A stretch of DNA of 64,000 nt from CAG-791 sp963605745 (GCA_963605745.1 CAVCWT010000011.1:1-64000); one strand, 5' to 3'. Shown: positions 1 to 9,279, numbered from the stretch's first letter. The notes: a model not told the origin generated them from the letters alone. Program-made: numbers and translations.

Positions 1-18
1 CTCATGACCGATTGTATT

Positions 19-63
19 ATTGTATACAATCACGATTGCAAGAGAAAATCATCACGCTATAAT
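19..63 (+). promoter_or_regulatory. Promoter of the liv operon with adjacent palindrome
   Basis: A sigma-A-type promoter is visible: TTGCAA at 36-41, a 16-base spacer and a perfect TATAAT at 58-63. Just upstream, at 19-30, lies a perfect 12-base palindrome, ATTGTATACAAT, which has the form of a dimeric repressor site (GntR-like operators look similar). The promoter predicts a transcript that begins near 70 and carries a leader of about 140 bases before the binding-protein gene. The regulator is unknown. Confidence 0.6.
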
Positions 64-76
64 AAAGGCACGTTAC

Positions 77-180
77 AAAGAGGTGATCGGTGCAGGAAAC
101 TGCCGGTCACCTCTTTTGCGTACAGGATCACAGACACAGGCTACGGCAAGGGCGTCGGACAAAAATTGTCCGGCGCCCTT
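77..180 (+). other. Leader with two tandem terminator-like hairpins
   Basis: Two strong stem-loops fall between the promoter and the first liv gene. The first pairs 77-90 with 103-116 and ends in CTCTTTT. The second pairs 148-160 with 168-180 through GGGCGTCGGAC/GTCCGGCGCCC and is followed by TTCTG. Both look like intrinsic terminators inside a transcribed leader, so attenuation is possible, but I recognise no riboswitch class or T-box here. The first could instead be the terminator of a gene upstream of the window. Confidence 0.5.
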
Positions 181-212
181 TCTGTATATAACCACAAAGG
201 AGGAAAGATATT

Positions 213-1460
213 ATGAAAAAAAGAATCTTCAGTGCATTACTGGCAGGTGTCACTGCGGTGTCCCTTGCAGCCTGCGGCAGTTCGGCAGCGACATCAGCCG
301 ATTCCACCGCAGCCGACTCTGCTGCATCGGGAGACGCTGTAGAGACCGCGGAGGCAGCATCCGGAGAGACCATCAAGCTGGGAACCATTGCTCCCAGAAC
401 CGGATCCCTGGCATCCTTTGGTATCGCGGCAACAAACGGTGCGAATCTGGCTGTTAAGGAAATCAATGAAGCGGGCGGAATCAACGGGCAGCAGATCGAG
501 GTCATCAACACAGACGATCAGTCGGATCCGACGGAGTGCCTCAATGCCTTTAACTCATTGGTATCCGATGGCGTCGGCTTAATCGTAGGATCGGTTACCT
601 CCGGCTGTACCAGTGCCATCACGGGAGCTGCCAACGAGGAAGGGGTTGTGATGATTGCTCCCTCTGCAACGGCAGATTCCATTACCACCGAAGATGACTA
701 TGTATTCCGCGCCTGCTATGCAGACTCCTTCCAGGGAGCGATTGCGGCAGCCTATGCCGCACAGTCCGGCTACACCAGTGTCGGCGTAGTGTACTGCGCA
801 GCGGATACTTATTCCAAGGGACTGTACGATTCCTTCTCTGCAGCGTGTGAGAAATATGGCGTCAGCGTAGATGCGGTCGAGTCCACGGCATCCATGGATG
901 TACAGGATTATACGAACCAGTTCGCATCCATGGTAAATGCCGGCGTTGAGCTGGTTTACTGCCCTTATTACTATGACGTGATCGGACCTTACCTGGTAAC
1001 GCAGGCCCGCGCAGCCGGCTATGACGGCATCATCATGGGAGCCGACGGCTACGACGGATCTCTAGATTACACTGTTGACGGCGCAGATCTGACAGCCTTT
1101 AACAACGTTTACTGGACGAACCACTTTGATGCAGCCGATGAATCGGAGGTTGTACAGAACTTTGTAACGGCTTATGAGGACGAATACGACGAGACGCCGA
1201 TCTGCTTTGCCGCTCTGGCTTATGACTGCGTCTACATGTACAAGGATGCGATTGAGAGAGCCGGCAGCACCGATCCGGCAGCTGTTCGTGAGGCCCTTGC
1301 CGATACCTCGGTAACCTACACCTGCGTAACCGGAACCTTCTCTTTGGATGAGACCGGAACACCTTCGAAGGGTGCCTCCATCATTGCTTTCGTATCGGAT
1401 GGAACGACGGTGAGCTCGGAACTGGTGGATGTCGTAAGCAGCCTGCCGGAGGCGGAATAG
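213..1460 (+). CDS. Branched-chain amino acid ABC transporter, substrate-binding lipoprotein (LivJ-type)
   Basis: 415 residues. A lipoprotein signal peptide is visible, with a lipobox LAAC at residues 18-21, followed by a short A/S/T/D-rich linker and a type I periplasmic-binding fold that begins IKLGTIAPRTGSLASFG, typical of the LivJ/LivK family. The mature protein would sit on the outer face of the membrane and deliver branched-chain or related amino acids to the LivHM channel. The start is set by AGGAGG seven to eight bases upstream. It is first in an operon with two permeases and two ATPases. Substrate specificity cannot be read from sequence; other amino acids or amides are possible for this family. 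Confidence 0.93.
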   Translation: MKKRIFSALLAGVTAVSLAACGSSAATSADSTAADSAASGDAVETAEAASGETIKLGTIAPRTGSLASFGIAATNGANLAVKEINEAGGINGQQIEVINTDDQSDPTECLNAFNSLVSDGVGLIVGSVTSGCTSAITGAANEEGVVMIAPSATADSITTEDDYVFRACYADSFQGAIAAAYAAQSGYTSVGVVYCAADTYSKGLYDSFSAACEKYGVSVDAVESTASMDVQDYTNQFASMVNAGVELVYCPYYYDVIGPYLVTQARAAGYDGIIMGADGYDGSLDYTVDGADLTAFNNVYWTNHFDAADESEVVQNFVTAYEDEYDETPICFAALAYDCVYMYKDAIERAGSTDPAAVREALADTSVTYTCVTGTFSLDETGTPSKGASIIAFVSDGTTVSSELVDVVSSLPEAE

Positions 1461-1461
1461 T

Positions 1462-1732
1462 ACACTCGGAACTGTCTGAGGACAGTTCCTCCTGTCAGGA
1501 GTGATTGCCGACGATGTCGGCAATGCACTCCGTGCGTCGGAGAAACCGCATGCGCGGATTTCTCCTCGCGCTCGGAGCGTGCCGCTCCTCCTACCTACGA
1601 GTGATTGGCGGCGTAGCCGCCAATACACTCGGCACACTCGGAACTGTCTGAGGACAGTTCCTCCTGTCAGGAGTGATTGCCGACGATGTCGGCAATGCAC
1701 TCCGTGCGTCGGAGAAACCGCATGCGCGGATT
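1462..1732 (+). repeat. 99-bp perfect direct repeat built of small hairpins
   Basis: Positions 1462-1560 are repeated without a mismatch at 1634-1732. Each copy holds consecutive small inverted repeats: GGAACTGTC/GACAGTTCC, ATTGCCGAC/GTCGGCAAT, and CCGC/GCGG nested in GGAGAAA/TTTCTCC (the last arm only after copy 1). The 73 bases between the copies hold a further hairpin, ATTGGCGGC/GCCGCCAAT, flanked by GAGTG/CACTC. The block lies between the binding protein and the first permease and would be transcribed, so it could adjust expression between the two. An open frame runs through the second copy into the permease gene but has no start signal of its own. Confidence 0.85.
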
Positions 1733-1750
1733 AGTACAAGCGAGGTAAGC

Positions 1751-2647
1751 ATGAGTACATTCATTCAGACACTGATTGTCGGGCTGCGGCTCGGCAGTAT
1801 CTATGCGCTGATCGCCCTCGGCTACACCATGGTCTACGGTATCATTCGCCTGATCAACTTTGCCCACGGCGATTTCATTATGGTTGGCGGGTATGCCGTT
1901 ATTTTTGCAACACCGGTGGTACAGGCATTGGGACTGCCGATCTGGGTGGCCGTGATTCCGGCCATTCTCCTGTGTGCGGTGGTCGGCATGGGAACCGAGA
2001 TTATCGCCTATCGGCCGGTCCGCAAAAAGGGAACGGCTATGACAGCCCTCATCACCGCCATTGCGGTGTCATTGATGCTGGAGAACCTGGCACAGGCCAT
2101 TCCGGCCATTGGCCCGAACCCGAAGGTGGCGAGCCAGATCTTCCCGGCGAGCGGTATCACGATCGGATCGGTCACCATGGAATGGGCAACCATCCTGACG
2201 ATTGTGATCGGTGCGCTGGTGATGCTGCTGCTATATACCTTCACGCAGAGAACGAAGCTCGGCCGCGCGATGCGCTGCGTTTCGGAGGACAAGGAGGCAG
2301 CAACTCTGATGGGCATCAACGTGAACCGCACCATCATCCTGACCTTTGCCATTGGTTCCGGTCTGTCTGCCGTAGCGGCGCTGATGTACATGTCCCAGTA
2401 TCCGAAGATCTACACCACCATGGGTTCCCTGCTGGGTCTGAAGGCCTTTGTTGCAGCGGTTCTGGGCGGCATCGGAATTCTCCCCGGCGCCATGATCGGC
2501 GGCATTGTGATCGGCCTTGTGGAATCCTTTACAACGACCTACGTCAGCTCGAGCCTGGCCGATGCCTTTGTATTCCTGATTCTGATCGTCGTGCTCATCA
2601 TCAAGCCGGCAGGACTGCTGGGCAAGAATGTAGGAGAAAAGGTATGA
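1751..2647 (+). CDS. livH: Branched-chain amino acid ABC transporter permease LivH
   Basis: 298 residues. This is a polytopic membrane protein with the LivH hallmark near the N-terminus (GLRLGSIYALIALGYTMVYGIIRLINFAHGDF) and the glycine-rich C-terminal motif AAVLGGIGILPGAMIGG. It forms half of the inner-membrane channel with LivM. The frame is open further upstream through the 99-bp repeat, but the ATG at 1751 follows a GAGGT ribosome site at a suitable distance and begins a normal LivH N-terminus, so the longer form is rejected. It overlaps livM by four bases (ATGA), which indicates translational coupling. Confidence 0.92.
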   Translation: MSTFIQTLIVGLRLGSIYALIALGYTMVYGIIRLINFAHGDFIMVGGYAVIFATPVVQALGLPIWVAVIPAILLCAVVGMGTEIIAYRPVRKKGTAMTALITAIAVSLMLENLAQAIPAIGPNPKVASQIFPASGITIGSVTMEWATILTIVIGALVMLLLYTFTQRTKLGRAMRCVSEDKEAATLMGINVNRTIILTFAIGSGLSAVAALMYMSQYPKIYTTMGSLLGLKAFVAAVLGGIGILPGAMIGGIVIGLVESFTTTYVSSSLADAFVFLILIVVLIIKPAGLLGKNVGEKV

Positions 2648-3798
2648 AATTCAAATCACAAACAGCCAAGGGCTACCTTATCAATACGATTGTTACAGCG
2701 GCGCTGTTCCTGCTCGTTAGCATCCTCTGCGTTTCGCCGGTGGGACAGGAGGACTTTTTCAAGCTGGTGCTGACGCCGAATATCTGGCAGTGCTGCTACC
2801 TGGTGCTGCTGGCGGCTTCGCTGAATCTGGTGCTGGGTTTCCTGGGGCAGCTGTCTCTGGGGCACTGCGGCTTTATGGCCATCGGTGCCTACACGGCGGC
2901 GCTTTTGTCCCTGGGACTGCAGCGCGCCGGTGTGTATGAGGACAAGTCGGGGGTTGTGTTTACACTGATCCTCTTTGTATGCATTGTGGCATCGGGGCTG
3001 CTGGCGGCCGTGATCGGCTTTGTTGTCGGCATTCCGGCGCTGCGATTAAAGGGCGACTATCTGGCTATCATCACGCTGGGCTTTGGCATGATCATCGTCA
3101 ACATCATCAATAACCTCCCGTTTGCCGGGCAGAACGGCCTGGAGCAGGGCAGTGCGGCAGCCTCCCTGTATGCGAACGGTCTGGGCTTTGGCACGAAGAC
3201 GAAGGTCGAGTACCTGTGGGCCGGGGTTCTGGTCACGATCGTCTGCGTCACCATGATGTTCATGTTCGTCCGGTCTAAATACGGCCGGGCCATCAAAGCG
3301 ATTCGAGACGACGAGATTGCAGCCTCCGCCTCGGGCATCAATACCTCCCGCTATAAGGTCCTGACCTTCTCGTATTCGGCGTTTTTTGCCGGGGTGGCGG
3401 GCGCACTCTATGCCTGCACGAATCAGACACTGTCGACCTCGTCCTTTGCCTTTACCAACGGCGGCATCCTGAATTCCACCTTCGTTGTGGTTATGGTGGT
3501 GCTGGGCGGCATGGGCTCTTTGACCGGCTCCATTGTGGCGGCGATCATCATGTTCTTTGTCAACTACGAGATCAAAAACGGCGCCTGGGTCAAGCTCCTT
3601 CCTGCCGCAGTGCAGGCAGTGTTCACCTACCCCATGCTGGTTTACGCCGTCGTGCTGATCGTCATCATCATCTTCCGGCCGAGAGGAATCTTTGGAACCT
3701 ACGAATTCTCGCTGGTGAACCTGCCCCGGGATATCCGCAGCTGGAAAGAGAAACGGGCAGCCGAGAAGGCGGAAAAGGCAGAGGCCGCAAAAGGGTGA
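2644..3798 (+). CDS. livM: Branched-chain amino acid ABC transporter permease LivM
   Basis: 384 residues. The protein is hydrophobic throughout, with about eight to ten membrane segments and LivM signatures: LNLVLGFLGQLSLGHCGFMAIGAYTAA near residue 60, and the cytoplasmic coupling segment around KYGRAIKAIRDDEIAASASGIN. It pairs with LivH. The ATG at 2644 overlaps the livH stop. The frame is open far upstream in the livH region, but only this start gives a normal LivM N-terminus. The C-terminal 20 residues are a charged K/E/A tail. Confidence 0.92.
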   Translation: MKFKSQTAKGYLINTIVTAALFLLVSILCVSPVGQEDFFKLVLTPNIWQCCYLVLLAASLNLVLGFLGQLSLGHCGFMAIGAYTAALLSLGLQRAGVYEDKSGVVFTLILFVCIVASGLLAAVIGFVVGIPALRLKGDYLAIITLGFGMIIVNIINNLPFAGQNGLEQGSAAASLYANGLGFGTKTKVEYLWAGVLVTIVCVTMMFMFVRSKYGRAIKAIRDDEIAASASGINTSRYKVLTFSYSAFFAGVAGALYACTNQTLSTSSFAFTNGGILNSTFVVVMVVLGGMGSLTGSIVAAIIMFFVNYEIKNGAWVKLLPAAVQAVFTYPMLVYAVVLIVIIIFRPRGIFGTYEFSLVNLPRDIRSWKEKRAAEKAEKAEAAKG

Positions 3799-3804
3799 GA
3801 CCTT

Positions 3805-3900
3805 GGAAAAGACGGGGCGCTTTGGGACCACAATCTTAATTGTGACAGCAAAGCACCGAAAAGCGAGCGCCCCCAAAAGAATGGCGAAACCCTGGCAAGG
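3805..3900 (+). other. Nested hairpin between livM and livG
   Basis: The 110-base junction contains a nested inverted repeat. GGGGCGC at about 3814 pairs with GCGCCCC ending at 3873, GCTTT with AAAGC, and CACAAT (3829-3834) with ATTGTG (3839-3844). It is not followed by a T-run, so it is unlikely to be a simple terminator. It may stabilise or partition the polycistronic mRNA. Confidence 0.55.
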
Positions 3901-3908
3901 AGACAGAT

Positions 3909-4706
<798 letters not shown>

Positions 4707-4720
4707 AGAATGCGTGGGGG

Positions 4721-4911
4721 GATGGGACACGCCCCTTGCAAGCGACAGGGTGGCGGCAGAATGTCCGGCTGCAGGGCCTTTCGCAAGCCTCAGCACTTGT
4801 GAGCGTCCTTTGCGAACTTAGTGCTGCTAGGTCTTGCGAACGGAGCCGAGAGGCGTCCCAGCAGCGGACATCTCCGCCAGGACCCGTCGCTTGCAGGGAT
4901 GTGTCCCATCT
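4721..4911 (+). repeat. 191-bp inverted-repeat element between livG and livF
   Basis: Nearly the whole livG-livF gap folds on itself. GATGGGACAC (4721-4730) pairs with GTGTCCCATC (4902-4911). The pairing continues inward through TTGCAAGCGAC/GTCGCTTGCA, GGCGG/CCGCC and ATGTCCG/CGGACAT, and then through a second nested stem around TTCGCAAGC...AGCAC / GTGCT...CTTGCGAA. No open frame of interest lies inside. It has the form of a MITE- or REP-like insertion, or of a long stable mRNA hairpin. livF has its own ribosome site after it. Confidence 0.75.
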
Positions 4912-4932
4912 CACAACGAGTGGAGATAGCTT

Positions 4933-5637
4933 ATGCTGGAGATCAAAGATTTAAATGTATATTACGGCGCTGTCCATGCCATCAAGGGAGTCTCTTTGAC
5001 GGTTCAGGACGGCGAACTGGTATCCCTAATCGGCGCCAACGGCGCCGGCAAAACAACGACATTGCACACCATCACGGGCCTGATCCCGGCAGCGTCCGGC
5101 GAGATTCTGCTGGACGGACAGAACCTGCAGAAGGTTCCGGCCTGCAGCATCATAGGACTCGGAATGTCGCATGTTCCGGAAGGTCGTCATGTTTTCGCCC
5201 GGATGACGGTGGAAGAGAATCTGATGATGGGGGCCTACATCGAAAACGATCGTAAGAAGATCACAGACAATCTGGAGATGGTGTATCACCACTTCCCGCG
5301 GCTCAAGGAGCGCCGCCGCCAGCTGGCAGGGACGATGTCCGGAGGCGAGCAGCAGATGCTGGCAACAGGCCGTGCACTCATGACGAATCCAAAGATTGTG
5401 CTGATGGATGAGCCATCGATGGGACTCTCGCCCCTTCTGGTAAAGGAGATCTTTGCCATCATCGAGGAGCTGCATAAGAGCGGGATCACGATCCTTCTGG
5501 TGGAGCAGAATGCGAAGATGGCGCTGGCCATTTCCGATCGGGCTTATGTTCTGGAGACCGGCAGGATCGCAATGGAAGGAACGGCAAAGGAGCTTTCTGA
5601 GGACGACGGCGTGCGCAAGGCCTACCTGGGAGCGTAA
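4933..5637 (+). CDS. livF: Branched-chain amino acid ABC transporter ATP-binding protein LivF
   Basis: 234 residues, the usual LivF length. Walker A GANGAGKT lies at residues 34-41, followed by the signature MSGGEQQMLATGRALM, Walker B IVLMDEPSMGLSP, and the H-loop with a Q-N ending (LLVEQNAKMAL) that is characteristic of LivF. It is the second ATPase of the importer and last in the operon. GGAG sits upstream of the ATG just after the large inverted repeat. Confidence 0.93.
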   Translation: MLEIKDLNVYYGAVHAIKGVSLTVQDGELVSLIGANGAGKTTTLHTITGLIPAASGEILLDGQNLQKVPACSIIGLGMSHVPEGRHVFARMTVEENLMMGAYIENDRKKITDNLEMVYHHFPRLKERRRQLAGTMSGGEQQMLATGRALMTNPKIVLMDEPSMGLSPLLVKEIFAIIEELHKSGITILLVEQNAKMALAISDRAYVLETGRIAMEGTAKELSEDDGVRKAYLGA

Positions 5638-5682
5638 GAGTATACGCTGCGGGAGGCCGGAGGCTGTGGGAAGGAATGGGAC

Positions 5683-6327
5683 ATGGCAGAGAATAAGAAT
5701 TATGTAATTGCGATTGCAAGAGAAAAGGGGAGCGGTGGCAGCGATATTGCAAAGCTGTTGTCCGAGCGGCTGGGGATTCCCTATTATGACCGGGATCTTT
5801 TGCGGAAGGCCTCGGACGTATCCGGCATCAATGAGACCTTGTTCGGCGCCGCCGATGAGAGAATCGGCTTTCGCGAGATGATGAGTGCGGCACAAAAGGT
5901 GTACAATGGTGAGATTCTGCCGCCGGATTCCAACGATTATGTGTCGACGAGGAACCTGTTCAGCTTTCAGGCAAAGGTGATCAAGGAGATTGCGCAGACC
6001 GAGAGCTGCATCATCATCGGGCGCTGCGCCGACTATCTGCTCTCGGATCGGGACAATGTGCTGCGCGTGTTCATCCATGCGCCTCTGGAGTTCCGAAAGG
6101 AGCGCATCAAGAGCTACAGTCTGGCGTTGTCCGACCGGGAAGTGAACAAAAGGATACATGATTGTGACAAACGGCGCAGTGAGTATTATCATTACTACAC
6201 GGGTGATGACTGGAGAGATGCGACCCACGAGGACATCTCGCTCGACTCCTCACGGTACGGCATCGAAGGCTGCGTTAATAAGATCATTGCGTCAATTCCG
6301 CTGTTTTTGGGAATTGAGGTGAATTGA
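5683..6327 (+). CDS. Cytidylate kinase-like family protein
   Basis: 214 residues. The N-terminus, YVIAIAREKGSGGSDIAKLLSERLGIPYYDRDLL, is a P-loop variant typical of the cytidylate-kinase-like family found in Firmicutes, which differs from housekeeping CMP kinase (GxxGSGKG). A second conserved segment, ESCIIIGRCADYLL, and an R-rich lid region (FRKERIKSY..., NKRIHDCDKRRSEYY) follow. It probably phosphorylates a nucleotide or another small molecule, but the substrate of this subfamily is not established. It lies 45 bases after livF and may be co-transcribed. Its 3' end runs into a tandem repeat. Confidence 0.75.
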   Translation: MAENKNYVIAIAREKGSGGSDIAKLLSERLGIPYYDRDLLRKASDVSGINETLFGAADERIGFREMMSAAQKVYNGEILPPDSNDYVSTRNLFSFQAKVIKEIAQTESCIIIGRCADYLLSDRDNVLRVFIHAPLEFRKERIKSYSLALSDREVNKRIHDCDKRRSEYYHYYTGDDWRDATHEDISLDSSRYGIEGCVNKIIASIPLFLGIEVN

Positions 6328-6369
6328 GCTGAATTTGAGCTGAATTCGAGGTGAATTTGAGCTGAATGG
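6311..6369 (+). repeat. Short tandem repeat over the 3' end of the kinase-like gene
   Basis: Five consecutive units of 10-11 bases (GAATTGAGGT, GAATTGAGCT, GAATTTGAGCT, GAATTCGAGGT, GAATTTGAGCT) and a partial sixth span the last codons and stop of the preceding gene. Slippage here could change the C-terminus. It could also supply repeated weak GAGGTGA ribosome-site-like sequences, but no gene starts directly after it. Confidence 0.8.
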
Positions 6370-6537
6370 AGAGCTTGCTGTCACTTCAGAATAATCTGGC
6401 AGCCGGAATCGTTGTTTTGCCCGGAATATTAGGCCCGGAACAGAGAAAACGGATACAGTCAGTGCAGCAAAGGATGGACGGAACAGATTCACGGAGTCTG
6501 TGCGGCCTTTGCAAAATGGCTGGGAATGAGGTAGAAG

Positions 6538-7701
6538 ATGCAATTCAGCAAGAGAATGGACCGGTTTGGTGACGAAATCTTTGCGGCGCTGAACAACAGA
6601 CGGCTTGAGATGGAGCAGCAGGGCAGGACGATCTACAACCTGAGTGTGGGGACACCGGACTTTGAGACGGCGCCACACATCAAGGAGGCTCTGATCGAGG
6701 CGGCGAAGGATCAGGAGAACTGGAAATATTCTCTTCGCGACACGCCGGAGCTCCTGCAGGCGGTGTGCGATTATTATGAGAAGCGATTTGGAGTTGCCAT
6801 CGAGCCGGACATGGTCTGCAGCTGCTACGGGAGCGAAGAGGGCATGGGGCATATCGGAATGGCTTTGTGCGATGAAGGGGATACGGTTCTCCTTCCTACG
6901 CCGTGCTATCCGGTGTTCATTGCGTGTGCGCAGATGGCCGGTGCAGAGCCCTATTACTATCCGATGACCGCGGAGAACGGGTTCCTGCCGAGGGTTTCGG
7001 AGATTCCGGAGGACATTGCCCACAAGGCAAAATTCATGATCGTTTCCCTCCCGTCGAATCCGACCGGCAGTGTTGCAAGCGGTGACATCTACGAGGAGAT
7101 CATTGCCTTTGCGCAAAAATACGACATCCTCATCATTCATGACAACGCCTACAGTGACATCATCTATGACGGTGCTGTGGGAGGGAGCTTCTTTCAGCAC
7201 GAAGGGGCAAAGGAGATTGGTGTAGAGTTCTTCAGTCTGTCCAAGAGCTTTAATGTGACAGGAGCCAGGATCAGCTTCTGCATCGGCAGAAAGGACGTGA
7301 TCGCGGCCTTCCGCAAGCTCCGGAGCCAGATCGATTTCGGAATGTTCCTGCCGATTCAGAAGGCAGCGATTGCGGCCCTGACCGGACCGACACAGATGGT
7401 AAAGGACCAGTGCGTTGTTTATCAGCAGCGGCGCGACGCCCTCTGCGGCGGCCTTCGCAGCATTGGCTGGGAGGTTCCGGACAGCCACGGCAGCATGTTC
7501 GTCTGGGCAAAGATTCCGGAGGGACATGGGAGCAGCATGGACTTTTGCCTCGAGCTCATGGAGAAATCCGGCGTCATCTGTACGCCGGGCTCGAGCTTTG
7601 GCCCGTTGGGAGAAGGGTACGTGCGGTTCGCTCTGACGATGCCGGTGGAGCGGATTCAGGAAGCCGTGAAGGCAGTGAAGGACTGCGGGATCCTGGAATA
7701 A
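6538..7701 (+). CDS. Class I/II pyridoxal-phosphate aminotransferase
   Basis: 387 residues. Fold-type I aminotransferase with the N-terminal YNLSVGTPDFETAPHIKEA segment, SLPSNPTGSVAS (asparagine contact to PLP), HDNAYSDIIYDG (aspartate and tyrosine), the PLP lysine in SLSKSFNVTGARISF, and the carboxylate-binding arginine near GEGYVRFALTM. The pattern resembles aspartate/alanine and LL-diaminopimelate-type enzymes. It lies 21 bases from alanine racemase, so a role in alanine or cell-wall amino acid supply is plausible but inferred. The ATG at 6538 follows GAGGTAG. Confidence 0.88.
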   Translation: MQFSKRMDRFGDEIFAALNNRRLEMEQQGRTIYNLSVGTPDFETAPHIKEALIEAAKDQENWKYSLRDTPELLQAVCDYYEKRFGVAIEPDMVCSCYGSEEGMGHIGMALCDEGDTVLLPTPCYPVFIACAQMAGAEPYYYPMTAENGFLPRVSEIPEDIAHKAKFMIVSLPSNPTGSVASGDIYEEIIAFAQKYDILIIHDNAYSDIIYDGAVGGSFFQHEGAKEIGVEFFSLSKSFNVTGARISFCIGRKDVIAAFRKLRSQIDFGMFLPIQKAAIAALTGPTQMVKDQCVVYQQRRDALCGGLRSIGWEVPDSHGSMFVWAKIPEGHGSSMDFCLELMEKSGVICTPGSSFGPLGEGYVRFALTMPVERIQEAVKAVKDCGILE

Positions 7702-7722
7702 CGGCACGAATGATAAAAGGAA

Positions 7723-8877
7723 ATGAAAATGAGCTACGAAGAGTGGGAGCATCATGACAGAGTCTGGGCAGAGGTGGATCTGAGCGCAGCTATGTCGAAT
7801 ATGGAGAACATGCATCGGAATCTGAAGCCGGGCACGAAGATGATTGCGGTCATTAAGACGGACGGCTATGGGCACGGTGCTGTGCGGATTGCCGAGGTTC
7901 TGGAGCCGCTGGATTATGTCTGGGGCTATGCGGTCGCCGTTTATGAGGAGGCCGTGGAGCTGCGAAAGGCAGGGCTGGAAAAGCCGATTCTGATCCTGGG
8001 CTATACCTTCCCTTATTGCTATGAAGGACTGATTCAATATGGGATTCGGCCCGTTTGTTTTCGCAAGGATCAACTGGAAGAGCTGTCTGCGGCAGCTGCA
8101 AGGCTTGGAAAGCCGGTTAAGGTTCACATCGGTGTCGATACAGCAATGTCCCGCATCGGAATCCGGCCGGATGCGGAGGGCTTTGCCTTTGTGAAGAAGG
8201 CACTGGAGACGCCCGGTGTCGAGGTGGAAGGAATCTTTACTCATTTCTCCAAGGCGGATGAGACAGCAGTGGAGAACACAAAGCGGCAGATCCAGGAATT
8301 CACACAGTTCTGCGGACGCATCGAGACCGAGCTGGGGTATCGGATTCCGATTCAGCACTGCTCCAATAGTGCCGGCATTGTCCGCTTCCCGGAGGCCAAT
8401 CTGGATCTCGTGCGGGCAGGGATTACGCTGTACGGCCTGTGGCCGTCTGCCGAGGTTCCAAAGGATATCGTGCCGTTAAAGCCGGTGCTGTCTATGTATG
8501 CTCATATTGTATATGTGAAAACGATCCCTGCCGGAACGGCTGTGAGCTACGGCGGAACCTTTGTGGCGGACAAGGAAATGCGGATTGCTACCATTCCTGT
8601 CGGCTACGGGGATGGCTATGCAAGGAGCCTGTCCAATAAGGGATATGTTCTGATTCACGGAAAGAGAGCACAGATTGTGGGACGCGTCTGCATGGATCAG
8701 TTTATGGTGGATGTGACAGAGATTCCAAAGGCAGCCGATGGAGACCTTGTGACCCTCATCGGAACGGATGGCGAGGAGACCATTTCGCTGGAGCTCTTAG
8801 GCGAGCTCTCGGGGAGGTTTAATTATGAATTCGCCTGCGACCTCGGAAAGCGGATCCCGAGAGTGTATGTGAGGTAG
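7723..8877 (+). CDS. alr: Alanine racemase
   Basis: 384 residues, the usual length. The PLP lysine is K45 in MIAVIKTDGYGHG, and the opposite-face catalytic tyrosine lies in GTAVSYGGTF, in the C-terminal domain that also carries RVCMDQFMVDVT. It interconverts L- and D-alanine for peptidoglycan and acts in the cytosol. It is translated 21 bases after the aminotransferase, which suggests one operon. A second in-frame ATG lies two codons downstream, so the exact start is uncertain by two residues. Confidence 0.95.
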   Translation: MKMSYEEWEHHDRVWAEVDLSAAMSNMENMHRNLKPGTKMIAVIKTDGYGHGAVRIAEVLEPLDYVWGYAVAVYEEAVELRKAGLEKPILILGYTFPYCYEGLIQYGIRPVCFRKDQLEELSAAAARLGKPVKVHIGVDTAMSRIGIRPDAEGFAFVKKALETPGVEVEGIFTHFSKADETAVENTKRQIQEFTQFCGRIETELGYRIPIQHCSNSAGIVRFPEANLDLVRAGITLYGLWPSAEVPKDIVPLKPVLSMYAHIVYVKTIPAGTAVSYGGTFVADKEMRIATIPVGYGDGYARSLSNKGYVLIHGKRAQIVGRVCMDQFMVDVTEIPKAADGDLVTLIGTDGEETISLELLGELSGRFNYEFACDLGKRIPRVYVR

Positions 8878-8961
8878 GATATCTGCGAAACAGTTACGGA
8901 TAATCAGTACGCGTCAAAAATCATTCTGCGTTATCTGGCCAGTTATTTTGCAAATGCTGTA

Positions 8962-9279
8962 CTAGGCCTCTCCTTTGAGGATCGTCAGATAATCCTGTCG
9001 CTGATCGGTAATTGCATAGATTGTTATGATTTTCCGGACCTCGTCGATTTTATAAAAGACGAGGTCCTTTTCTGTGAGCAGGACCTTAAAGCCCTGTCTG
9101 CGCAGGACCATGTATCGGGGATCTGTTCCGATATAAAGATTGTCCGCAAGACGCAGAATTTCTTTCTCAATTTGATCCAGCCGGTGCAAGGCGACATCTT
9201 TCCCAAAATTGGCAGAGATGTACAGGATGATCCTGCGAAGCTGGGCATCGGCCGTGTCTGTTCGGATGATGTGATACAT
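8962..9279 (-). CDS. RelE/ParE-family toxin
   Basis: 105 residues. The pattern is typical of the RelE/ParE superfamily: an N-terminal strand and helix (YHIIRTDTADAQLRRIILYISANFG), an internal helix with DQIEKEILRLADNL, and C-terminal strands (KVLLTEKDLVFYKIDEVRKIITIYAITDQRQD). The partner antitoxin is encoded just upstream with a 16-base gap, and CAGGAGAT precedes the ATG. The target (mRNA on ribosomes, or gyrase) cannot be decided from sequence. The extended C-terminus after ITDQRQDY is usual for the family. Confidence 0.85.
   Translation of the reverse strand: MYHIIRTDTADAQLRRIILYISANFGKDVALHRLDQIEKEILRLADNLYIGTDPRYMVLRRQGFKVLLTEKDLVFYKIDEVRKIITIYAITDQRQDYLTILKGEA

Noticed and set aside
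1673..1750. Longer N-terminus for livH reading through the 99-bp repeat
   Set aside because: The extra 26 codons are encoded entirely by the repeat, have no ribosome site, and the ATG at 1751 gives the normal family N-terminus.
6292..8358. 688-codon open frame on the minus strand
   Set aside because: It lies opposite the aminotransferase and alanine racemase genes and reads as a typical antisense shadow without motifs.
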